DNA from: Caulobacter sp. CCUG 60055
Lineage (GTDB): Bacteria; Pseudomonadota; Alphaproteobacteria; Caulobacterales; Caulobacteraceae
Direction: 5' to 3'
Assembly (NCBI RefSeq): GCF_022750545.1
Contig: NZ_PUIC01000009.1
Coordinates: 62,001 to 126,000, forward strand
Length of the DNA: 64,000 bases
The notes beneath the pieces were generated by a model. It worked only from the letters and a program-made list of their open reading frames with translations. It was not told the origin of the DNA and did not search any database. Below, in pieces: positions 45,666 through 56,300 of the stretch; the first letter of the stretch is position 1; the number at the start of each line of letters is the position of its first letter. The position numbers and the translations under genes were made by a program.

Positions 45666-46649
45666 TTAAAGCAGCCGGACCCGATCCGGGCCTTGCGGCG
45701 GCCGGAAACGAACCTCGCTGCGGGCGAAATCGAGGGAGACGAATTCGAACTGACTGAGCACGTCGACGCCGAGCAGCAGCGCCGGCTCCTCCAGCATGTT
45801 CCAGATGGCGAAGGTGTGCAGGTCGGCGAAGATGGTCAACAGGTTGCGGACATCCAGCCCGCCCAGCTTCAGCTCGGGCAGCACGGCCCAGTCGCCGTCC
45901 ATCTGCTGGCCGGTGGCGCTGATGATGGTGGTGCGGCTCCATTGGGTCTTGGGGAACCCGGTCGCGGCGAGGTTGCGCAGGGCCATGTTGCCGATGGTGG
46001 TCTCGGCCCCGGAATCGAGGAAGACGGTCATGGGCGCCCGCCCCAGCCGCGCCTTGACCAGGGTGAGCTGGCCCGCCCGCCGCGCCGCCGGGGCGACGAG
46101 GTCGAGGCCGCTGCGCCGCGCCCCGCGCGAATCCTCGATGCGGATGCGCCGGCCCTTGAAGTCCAGGGTCAGCCTCTGGTCGCCCAGCCGGTCGACGCCC
46201 AGCAGACCGGGACCGCCGACCGCCGCCTGCGGCAGGATCGAGACCATCACCGAACGGTGCATGCGCGCGCCGATGCTCAGGGAATCGACCTGGGCGGTGT
46301 CGGCCATCCGCACCCCGACGGCGCCGTGCAGGGGCTGGGGCGGTCCGAGCGGCAGCCGGAGCAGGTCGGCCAGCTCGGTCGAGATGACGGTCTGGTTGGC
46401 GCCGGTGTCCACCACGAAGGGAAACGGCCCCGCGCCGTTGACCAGGACCGGCGCGGTCATGCGGCTGTAGAGATCGAGCGCGGCCGCTAGGCTGGCCGGC
46501 GGCTCGTAGACCGCGTCCGGCGAGGTCGGGTCGAGGGGAATGCGGCTGCCGGTCGGCGGATCGGGGGAAGCCAGCGCCGCGCCGGCCCAGCCTATCCCCG
46601 CCCCGAGCAGGGCGAGCAGACGCCTGCGGCTGTAAGCGGACCGGCTCAT
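45666..46649 (-). CDS. Two-domain retropepsin-like aspartic protease B
   Basis: 327 residues, paralogue of protease A. SRRRLLALLGAG is a possible Tat-type signal. Catalytic motifs are VVDTGANQTV with Asp81 and FLDSGAETTI with Asp212. The lobe-closing motifs GLLGVDRLGD and LLLGVDVLSQF are present, and shared segments such as IFADLHTFAIW, RVSLDFAR-type ends and DLYSRM confirm recent tandem duplication. Substrate unknown. The 46 bp to protease A suggests one transcript. Confidence 0.87.
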   Translation of the reverse strand: MSRSAYSRRRLLALLGAGIGWAGAALASPDPPTGSRIPLDPTSPDAVYEPPASLAAALDLYSRMTAPVLVNGAGPFPFVVDTGANQTVISTELADLLRLPLGPPQPLHGAVGVRMADTAQVDSLSIGARMHRSVMVSILPQAAVGGPGLLGVDRLGDQRLTLDFKGRRIRIEDSRGARRSGLDLVAPAARRAGQLTLVKARLGRAPMTVFLDSGAETTIGNMALRNLAATGFPKTQWSRTTIISATGQQMDGDWAVLPELKLGGLDVRNLLTIFADLHTFAIWNMLEEPALLLGVDVLSQFEFVSLDFARSEVRFRPPQGPDRVRLL

Positions 46650-46936
46650 GGCGTGGCCCTTCAGGTCCGATCGACCCTGTCTCGATCATACACCCGTCCG
46701 CCCCCGGACGACAGATTTGGACGCGGCCTGGGCGAACGCGCCGCAGGGGCTCGCCCGCAACGTGCGAAACCGGAAATTCCCCAGCCCGATCAGGGGCGAA
46801 GGCCGCAGACAGGCCGCCTCGCCGATTTGCGTTACGCCGCCGTTTCGGGTATTTCGCGCGACGTCCCGTCCGCCGTCGTCGGAGGGCGGGCGACGTTCCG
46901 CCCCTTTCATCCAGGCGTCTTTCGCGAGGATCGCGC

Positions 46937-47143
46937 ATGTTCGAACGGCTGCGTTCGCCCCTGATCGCCAAGTGGCTTTCGGCCGCCGCCGTGGTGGCGG
47001 TGAGCTGGATCGTCGGACGCTACGCCGCCGAGGGCATGAACCCGGTTCAATGGATGGGCGGCGCCCTGGCGGTGGCCGGCACGATCGCCCTGGCGGTGAT
47101 CGTGCGCACCCCCAAGGAAATCTGGGCGATCTCGGAAGACTGA
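46937..47143 (+). CDS. Small membrane protein, unknown function
   Basis: 68 residues. Two membrane helices (AKWLSAAAVVAVSWIVGRYAA and WMGGALAVAGTIALAVIV) with short ends. No family recognised. GCGAGGA lies just before the ATG. It sits alone between the divergent protease operon (287 bp upstream gap with no evident gene) and the exonuclease-family gene. Confidence 0.6.
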   Translation: MFERLRSPLIAKWLSAAAVVAVSWIVGRYAAEGMNPVQWMGGALAVAGTIALAVIVRTPKEIWAISED

Positions 47144-47351
47144 TCCGCGCCTCGCGCCCTGAAACGACGAGATGGACCGCGACCGGCAATGCCGAACGGC
47201 GGCGCCGAAAGCGGATACGCCGATGGTCTGTCCAGGGTGGAGCCGAGACGCGGCGTAGGTGTAAAGATTCTCGCTCACGACCGACTTGAAAGCCTCATGC
47301 CTTCGGCTATCGAGCTCGTTCTATCCTACATGGCCGAGCATCGGGTGGCCC

Positions 47352-48152
47352 TTGAAGATCATGTGCCTGAACGGTTGGGGCGGAAAGCTTCACGAGCCGC
47401 TGCTTGCATACCTGCGCTCGTCCGCTCCCGACATCCTTTGCTTGCAGGAGGTGGTGCATAGCCCTGACAGCGAGAAGGAATGGCTGACCTACCGGGACCG
47501 TGACCATGTGTTGCCGCAACGGGCGAACTTCTTCGCCGACGTGGCGGCGGCGTTGCCTGACCACACGGCGCTGTTCTGTCCGGCGGCTCAGGGCGTCCTC
47601 TGGGATGAGGACCGGCCTGTCGCATCGCAGTGGGGGTTAGCGACATTCGTGCGCCGCGCCTTACCCATCGCTGAGCAGGCGCAGGGCTTTGTGCACAAGA
47701 CGTTCTCGCCGTTCGGATACGGCGAGCACCCGAGGTCCCGCAACGCCCATGCGGTGCGGGTTTTTGATTACGAGAAGGCGCGGTTCGTCTGCGTCGCGCA
47801 CATGCACGGGCTGCGCGATCTCGGCGGAAAGGGCGACACGCCGGAGCGTGTGGCGCAGGCCGAGAAACTGGTGGAACTGGTGCGCAGGACCGCGTCCCCC
47901 GATGACGCGCTGATTGTTTGTGGCGACTTCAACGTGGAGCCGGAAAGCCGCACGTTCGAAATCCTCGGCCGGCTCGGCTTGATCGATCTTGTCACCACGC
48001 GAGGCTTCGAGAGCACACGGACCTCCCACTACGCCAAGCCCGGAAGGTTCGCCGACTACCTCCTGGTCAACGAGCGCGTTGAGATCGCCGACTTCAAGGT
48101 TGTGAAGGAGCCCGAAGTTTCGGACCACTGCCCGCTGGTCCTTGAGCTGTAG
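47352..48152 (+). CDS. Endonuclease/exonuclease/phosphatase-family hydrolase
   Basis: About 266 residues. The start is a TTG at 47352 (MKIMCLNGWGG in effect), matching the family N-terminus (M-x-x-x-x-N-x-W-G-G); an ATG at 47361 is possible. Metal-binding and catalytic motifs of the DNase I-like fold are present: ILCLQEVV, HMHGLRDLGG, IVCGDFNVEPES, and SDHCPLVLEL. It could act on nucleic acid or a phosphoester; undetermined. Codon choice is less GC-rich than the neighbours (e.g. TTT, GAA, GTT codons), suggesting transfer. Confidence 0.85.
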   Translation: MKIMCLNGWGGKLHEPLLAYLRSSAPDILCLQEVVHSPDSEKEWLTYRDRDHVLPQRANFFADVAAALPDHTALFCPAAQGVLWDEDRPVASQWGLATFVRRALPIAEQAQGFVHKTFSPFGYGEHPRSRNAHAVRVFDYEKARFVCVAHMHGLRDLGGKGDTPERVAQAEKLVELVRRTASPDDALIVCGDFNVEPESRTFEILGRLGLIDLVTTRGFESTRTSHYAKPGRFADYLLVNERVEIADFKVVKEPEVSDHCPLVLEL

Positions 48153-48353
48153 GCTCACGGCAGAGGCCCCTTGAGAGGTGGCCCACACTTCCGGTCTGGG
48201 TGGGTCATTCGGACCTGGCCGCCAAGCCGCTCTTCGATCCGGCTGCAATCGGCGCTGGCGCCAATACGCGCCTTCCCCCTTCGCGGACGCCGCGCAGGTC
48301 TGCTTGGATCGCCGCCGTAAGCCATTGTCGGCTTCGGACCACGCCCGCTCCAG

Positions 48354-48385
48354 AAAAAAGGAGCGCCGGCCGGACCGACGCTCCT
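48354..48385 (-). terminator. Rho-independent terminator of thiC
   Basis: Read on the minus strand, AGGAGCG (48385-48379) pairs with CGCTCCT (48365-48359), followed by a run of T (48354-48359). It lies 30 bp after the thiC stop codon and is the clearest intrinsic terminator in the window. Confidence 0.8.
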
Positions 48386-48414
48386 CGTCATGGCTCCGTT
48401 GAGGCCGTGAAGCC

Positions 48415-50675
<2,261 letters not shown>

Positions 50676-50681
50676 GGCGTT

Positions 50682-50788
50682 CCTCCCTTCGCCGGCATGA
50701 CCCGGATCAGGTTCGGCGGGTCACGACGCTCCTCATGCGAGGCAGGAGGTCAGCCGTATCTCAGCCCCTTGACGGGACACCCCGGAGA
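50682..50788 (-). ncRNA. TPP riboswitch (THI element)
   Basis: On the minus strand, conserved THI-box blocks appear in order: GGGGCTGAGATA (pyrimidine-sensing), then GAACCTGATCCGGGTCATGC (pyrophosphate-sensing), and CCGGCGAAGGGAGG. The P1 stem pairs CTCC (50787-50784) with the GGAG of the Shine-Dalgarno (50683-50686), so binding of TPP would block ribosome access to the first gene. Transcript runs to the membrane protein and thiC. Confidence 0.92.
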
Positions 50789-50937
50789 ACGGCCGCAGAT
50801 TAGACGAGACGCCCGGCGGCGACAATGGCGCGACGGCCACGCATGCAAGCAGGTGCGGCCGCTGCGGCTTGAGGTCGGGCGGTCTCGCCCAGGGGAAACG
50901 GTCGCCCGCATTGTGCGCGAAGGATAGGGAGCCGTCC

Positions 50938-51828
50938 TTAGGCGCGCATTCCCACGGCGGGCGGGAGAAAACCGTCCGGCGGCGGCTGCGGAGCTGGTTC
51001 GTAGCGATCGTAAGCCATGCGGAAGGTGGCGCGGCCTTCGGTCGTGGACCGCAGAGCGTCGGCGTACCCGAACATGTCGGCGAGCGGGACCACGGCCGTG
51101 ACAACCGAATCTTGGCCTCGCGGATTTGAGCCGACGATCCGGGCCCTGCGGCGGTTCAAGTCGCCGATCACGTCGGCGACGTACTCTTCCGGAGATACGA
51201 TCTCCACCTGCATCACGGGTTCAAGCAGCTTAGGTTCAGCTTGGTCGCTCAGCTTGCGGAACGCCTCTCGCGCCGCGATCTCGAACGCCGCCGCGCTCGA
51301 ATCTAGGTCGTGATAGGCGCCGTCGATCAGTGTCGCCGTAAAGTCGATCACCGGGAAACCGGCCAGAAGACCTGCGTCCTTGGCGGAGTCCAAACCTCTC
51401 CTGACCCCGGGCAGGTATTCTTCCAACACTCTCCCGCCGCCGATCCTGCTTTCGAAACTGTAGCCCTTTCCCGGCTGACAAGGCTCGAACAGGATCCTCA
51501 CCCTGGCGAACTCGCACCCTCGGTCATCTAGCTTCTTGTGGGTGAAGTCGATCTCCGCCTTTCGCCCGAGCGTCTCGCGGTAGGCCACCTGCGGCGCGCC
51601 GACATTGACCTCCAAGTTGTAAACACCTTGCAGGACGCTGATCTTGTCGCCGAGCTGAAGATCATCGGCGCCGCCCAGGATGGTCAGGCCGTTTTCCTCG
51701 CCGATGGAAAGTCGGATGATCGGATCATCGGCCGCCAGCGCCTTCAATGCGACGCCGAGCTTCTCCTGATCAGCCTTTGACTTCGGCTCTATGGCGATCT
51801 CGACCAATGGCCACGGGATGCTGCTCAT
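50938..51828 (-). CDS. Elongation factor G-like protein lacking the GTPase domain (domains III-V)
   Basis: 296 residues aligning by eye to the last ~300 residues of EF-G. Domain III starts at once (PLVEIAIEPKSKADQEKLG). Domain IV contains IDFTHKKL and AYHDLDSS, with His173 equal to the decoding-loop His583 of E. coli EF-G; domain V ends VIGDLNRRRARIVG and PLADMFGYADALRSTTEGRA. G1-G5 GTPase motifs and domain II are absent. The glycine-rich loop normally QTGGTGQ reads LDDRGCE (100-106). Codon use is less GC-rich than neighbours. It may be an intact diverged paralogue or a degrading fusA duplicate. Confidence 0.85.
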   Translation of the reverse strand: MSSIPWPLVEIAIEPKSKADQEKLGVALKALAADDPIIRLSIGEENGLTILGGADDLQLGDKISVLQGVYNLEVNVGAPQVAYRETLGRKAEIDFTHKKLDDRGCEFARVRILFEPCQPGKGYSFESRIGGGRVLEEYLPGVRRGLDSAKDAGLLAGFPVIDFTATLIDGAYHDLDSSAAAFEIAAREAFRKLSDQAEPKLLEPVMQVEIVSPEEYVADVIGDLNRRRARIVGSNPRGQDSVVTAVVPLADMFGYADALRSTTEGRATFRMAYDRYEPAPQPPPDGFLPPAVGMRA

Positions 51829-51950
51829 TCCGACCGAGCCTCCCAGTCTGCGACGTCTTCGAGCAAGTAAACCTCCACTCCGGCCGAGGCGAGGCGAGGC
51901 TCGTAGAAGGAGCCCTGCGGGTCAACGGGGTCCGCTAAGGATCTCGATAC

Positions 51951-52823
51951 TTACAAATCCCTGGCGCCGAAGGTGTCGCAGTCGTCCATGTCGCCGCGGC
52001 TGTAGCCGGTCTTGAACCACTTCACCCGCTGGGCGCTGGTTCCGTGGGTGAAGGCGTCGGGCACGACGCGGCCTTGCGCCTGCTTTTGCAGGGTGTCGTC
52101 GCCGACGGCGCTGGCGGCGCGCAGGCCTTCCTCGATGTCGCCCGGATCGAGCCTGGCCTGGATGTGGTTGGCCCAGACGCCGGCGTAGCAGTCGGCCTGC
52201 AGCTCGACCCGCACCGACACGCGGTTGGCCGCGACCTTGCTGGAGCGCACCTCCAGGGCCTGGGCCTGGTCCGACACGCCGAGCAGGTTCTGGACGTGGT
52301 GGCCGACCTCGTGGGCGATGACATAGCCGCGGGCGAAGTCGCCGCCGGCGCCGAAGCGGGTCGACAGCTCGTTGAAGAACGACAGGTCGAGATAGACCTT
52401 GCGGTCGCCGGGACAATAGAACGGCCCCATCGCCGCCTGGCCGGCGCCGCAGCCGCCGGTCTGGGTCTGGCCGTCATAGACCACCAGGACCGGCGGGGCG
52501 TAGGTCTGGCCCCGCGCGGCGAAGATGTCGGTCCACACCTTGCGGGTGGTGTTGAGGACCTTGCGCGAGAACACCACCTCGGCGTCCTGGGCGCCGGACG
52601 GGCCGGCGGCTCCGGCCGGCGCCGCCGGCTGCGTCTGGCCGGGCGGCTGGGCCTGTTCGAGCGAACCGAGCAGGGTGCGCGGATCGACGCCCAGCAGCAG
52701 GCCGATGACCACCACGGCCACCAGGCCCAGCCCGCCGCCGCCGATCATCATCGGGCCGCCGCCGAACCCCTGGCCGCGGCGATCTTCGAAGTTGGAGTCT
52801 TCCTGTTCGTCGTCGAGGCGCAT
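51951..52823 (-). CDS. Neutral zinc metallopeptidase (YpfJ family)
   Basis: About 290 residues from the ATG at 52823 (MRLDDEQEDSNFEDRR, the family start). One membrane helix (~30-48: GLGLVAVVVIGLLLG) follows a Gly-rich stretch; the catalytic domain has the zinc-binding HEVGHHVQNLLG and the third ligand region RVELQADCYAGVWAN. The Cys in QTGGCGAGQ and GPFYCPGD suggest a periplasmic disulfide. The function of YpfJ-type peptidases is unknown. It is 73 bp downstream of the exported coiled-coil gene. Confidence 0.92.
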   Translation of the reverse strand: MRLDDEQEDSNFEDRRGQGFGGGPMMIGGGGLGLVAVVVIGLLLGVDPRTLLGSLEQAQPPGQTQPAAPAGAAGPSGAQDAEVVFSRKVLNTTRKVWTDIFAARGQTYAPPVLVVYDGQTQTGGCGAGQAAMGPFYCPGDRKVYLDLSFFNELSTRFGAGGDFARGYVIAHEVGHHVQNLLGVSDQAQALEVRSSKVAANRVSVRVELQADCYAGVWANHIQARLDPGDIEEGLRAASAVGDDTLQKQAQGRVVPDAFTHGTSAQRVKWFKTGYSRGDMDDCDTFGARDL

Positions 52824-52900
52824 GGATCGCTCCATTGGACCAGGCCGCGCGCGGCGGCCGACCCGTCTTCTTCAGCACGCCCCGGCCGGGCCGATCAAGC

Positions 52901-53299
52901 TCACTTCGCCGCCGGCCTGACGGCCAGGATCAGCGCGTTGCCGGCGGCGAGGTCGGCCTGTTGCAGCTGCTCCAGGCGGCGGGCGTCGGCCTCCATCTGG
53001 CGGTTCAGGTCGTCCTGCACCTGCATCTGGGCGTCGAACTCGCGGTCGAGGGCCGCCGCCCCGGCGAGGTTGGCGGCGCGCTGGGCCTCCAGGTCCTTGA
53101 CGGCGGCCGTGGTCTGCAGGCGGGCGCGGGCGGCGTCCGCCGCGCGCTGGGTCTCGCCCAGCTGGCGGCGGGCGATGTCCTGCTGCTGCCACGCGGCGTT
53201 CTGTTGCGACATGAGCTGCTGCGCGGACGGTTGAGCGGCGACGGGCCGGACGACGGCGAAGGCGGCGACGACGCCGAGGGCGATGACGGCCGGGCGCAT
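52901..53299 (-). CDS. Exported coiled-coil protein, unknown function
   Basis: 132 residues from the ATG at 53299. A Sec signal peptide (MRPAVIALGVVAAFAVVRPVAAQ) is followed almost entirely by a Gln/Ala/Arg-rich coiled coil (~30-120), with QQDIARRQLGETQRAADAA and DDLNRQMEADARRLEQLQQ. No enzyme motif. It shares its strand with the metallopeptidase gene and lies 69 bp downstream of the dnaE2 stop. Confidence 0.75.
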   Translation of the reverse strand: MRPAVIALGVVAAFAVVRPVAAQPSAQQLMSQQNAAWQQQDIARRQLGETQRAADAARARLQTTAAVKDLEAQRAANLAGAAALDREFDAQMQVQDDLNRQMEADARRLEQLQQADLAAGNALILAVRPAAK

Positions 53300-53367
53300 G
53301 GCGGTCTCCTCATGCTGGCCAGGAGCTTCTGCGGAAATGGCGGCGCGGGGCGGCGGGTTCCAGGCGT

Positions 53368-56300
53368 TCAATGGAAATCGCGCGACTTCGGCAGCACCCT
53401 GACGTCGCGGGGGTGACGATGCCGGAGCAGCTCGCCGCGTTCGGGGGCGGCGTGGCGCGGCCCGTCGGCGTGGGCCATGGGCTGGGACAGGGGCGGATGG
53501 GCGGCGGCCTCCGACAGCAGGTCGAGGTCGCCGGTGCGGTCCTCGACGGCGTCGACCACCAGGTGGACGACGGAGCCCTCGTCGTCCGTGGCGCGCTGGA
53601 TGCGGCCGCGCGCCAGCACCATGCGCGCGCCCATCACCACCGGGCGGAAGGCCTCGAAGGTCTTGGGCCACAGCACCAGATTGGCCACGCCCGTCTCGTC
53701 CTCCAGGGTGATGAAGCACACGCCCTTGGCCGAGCCGGGCCTCTGGCGCACCAGCACCACGCCGGCGACGGCCACGCGCCGGCCGTCGGGAAGGTCGGCG
53801 ATCGCGGCCGCCGGCGAAGCGCCGGCCCGCTCCAGCCGCGGCCGCAGGAACCGCACCGGATGATCCTTCAGCGACAGGCGGATGGTCTCGTAGTCGCAGA
53901 CCACCTCCTCCGACGGCGGCGGCGTCGGCAGGGCGGCGGGCGGCGTCCCGTCGGCCTCGTCCAGGCCGGCGAAGGCGAACAGCGGCGCGGGCCTGGCGCG
54001 CGGCAGCCCCCGCGCCGCCCACAGCCCGCCCCGCCGCGTCAGGTCGAGCGAGCCCAGGGCGTCGGCGGCGGCCAGGGCGTCCAGCGCCGCCGCCGGAACG
54101 CCGGCGCGATGCCGCAGGTCGTCCAGCGAGGCGAACGGCCCGCCCTTTTCCCGCGCCTCGGAGATCGCCTCGGCCCAAGCCTTGGAGAAACCGTCGATCT
54201 GGCGCAGCCCCAGGCGCAGGGCGCGGGGAGCCTCTCCCGGGACGCTGCGGCCCGGCCGCCGCCAGCGCGACGGGATCGGGGCGGCCGTCGAAACCCCTTC
54301 GCTCGGGGCTTCCAACGTGCTGTCCCAGTCGCTGGCGTTGACGTCGGGAGGGGCGACCATGACCCCGTGCTCGCGGGCGTCGCGGATGATCTGGGCCGGG
54401 GCGTAGAAGCCCATCGGCTGGCTGTTGAGCAGGGCGGCGGCGAACACCTCCGGATAGAAGCATTTCAGCCAGGACGAGACATAGACCAGGAGGGCGAACG
54501 AGGCGGCGTGGCTTTCGGGAAAGCCGTATTCGCCGAAGCCCTTGATCTGCTCGAAGCAGTTGCGGGCGAATTCGGGATCGTAGCCGCGCCCGATCATCCG
54601 CCCGACCATCATCTCCTCGTACTGGCCGATGGTGCCGGCGTTGCGGAAGGTGGCCATGGCCCGGCGCAGGCCGTTGGCCTCGTCGCCGGTGAAGCAGGCT
54701 GCGACCATGGCGATGCGCATGGCCTGCTCCTGGAACAGCGGCACGCCCAGGGTCTTGTGCAGCACGTTCTTCAACTCGTCCGGCGAGCCGTGCTCCGCCG
54801 CCGGAGCAGGATAGTCGAACGCCTTGTCCGGATCGCGCCGCTGTTCGGCGCGGCGGTTGAGATAGGGATGGACCATGCCGCCCTGGATCGGGCCGGGGCG
54901 GACGATGGCGACCTCGATGACCAGATCGTAGAACCGCCGCGGCTGCAGCCGGGGCAGCATGGCCATCTGCGCCCGGCTCTCGACCTGGAACACGCCCAGC
55001 GAGTCGGCCTGGCACAGCATGTCGTAGACTTGCGGCCGCTCGGCCGGAACCGTGGCCAGATCCAGCACCCGTCCGTAATGCGCGGCGATCATCTCGAACG
55101 CCCGGCGGATGGCGGTCAGCATGCCCAGCGCCAGCACGTCGACCTTCATCAGGCCCAGCTCGTCGATGTCGTCCTTGTCCCACTCGATGAAGGTGCGGTC
55201 CTCCATGGCGGCGTTGCCGACCGGCACGGTCTCGACCAGAGGCCCCTGGGTCAGGACGAAGCCGCCGACGTGCTGGGACAGGTGGCGGGGGAAATTGATC
55301 AGTTCGGCGGTGATCTCCAGCGCCAGGCGCAGGCGCGGGTCGTCGCGCCGCAGGCCCGCTCGGTCGACGTGGTCGTCCTCGACCTTGGCGCCATAGGAGC
55401 CCCACACCGTGTTGGCCATGACGGCGGTGACGTCCTCGGTCAGGCCCAGCGCCTTGCCGACGTCGCGGATCGCCGAACGGGGGCGATAGTGGATGACCGT
55501 GGCGCAGATCGCCGCCCGATGCCGGCCGTAACGCTCATAGACATACTGCATCACCTCCTCGCGCCGCTCGTGCTCGAAGTCGACGTCGATGTCCGGCGGC
55601 TCCTTGCGCTTGTCGGAGATGAACCGCTCGATCAGCAGATCCTGCTCGACGGGATCGACGGCGGTGACGCCCAGGCAATAGCAAACCACCGAATTGGCCG
55701 CCGAGCCGCGCCCCTGGCACAGGATGTTCTTCTTGTGGCGCGCCCAGGCGACGATGTCGTGCACGGTGAGGAAATAGGGCGCGTATCCCAGCGTCTTAAT
55801 CAGCTTCAGTTCCTTGCGCAGGGTCGTGACGACCTGGATCGGAACTCCGCAGGGATAGCGCGTCTTCGCCCCGCGAAAGGCCAGGTGCATCAGCCAGCGT
55901 TGCGGCGTCCAGCCGGGCGGCATCGGCTCGTCGGGATATTCGTATTTCAGGTGGTCCAGATTGAACCGGCAGGCCTCGACGATCTCGGCCGTGCGGGCCA
56001 CCGCGTCCTCGTGTCCCTTGAACAGGCGCCGCATCTCGGCGGCGGACTTGAGGAAGCGTTCGGCGTTGGCCTGCAGCCGGAACCCGGCCCGGTCGATGGT
56101 CACGCCCTCGCGGATGCAGGTCAGCACGTCCTGCAGCCGGCGGCGTTCGTGCTGGTGGTAGAGCACGGCGTTGGCCGCGACCAGCCGCGCGCCCGTGCGG
56201 CGGGCGATCGCGGCCAGCCGGTTCATCCGGGCGCGATCGTCGCCCCGGTGCAGGGGGCTGGCCGCCAGATAGAGCCGGTCGGGCCAGGCCCGCCGCCAGG

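Noticed and set aside
46650-46936. 287 bp gap between the protease operon and the small membrane protein
   Set aside because: Both strands hold only short shadow frames; no gene, RNA or strong palindrome that I can support.
51833-51948. Minus-strand open stretch ending in a TGA that overlaps the EF-G-like ATG
   Set aside because: Only about 36 codons between stops, and no start codon except a GTG that leaves 17; may be a remnant of a 5' gene, but not supported as a CDS.
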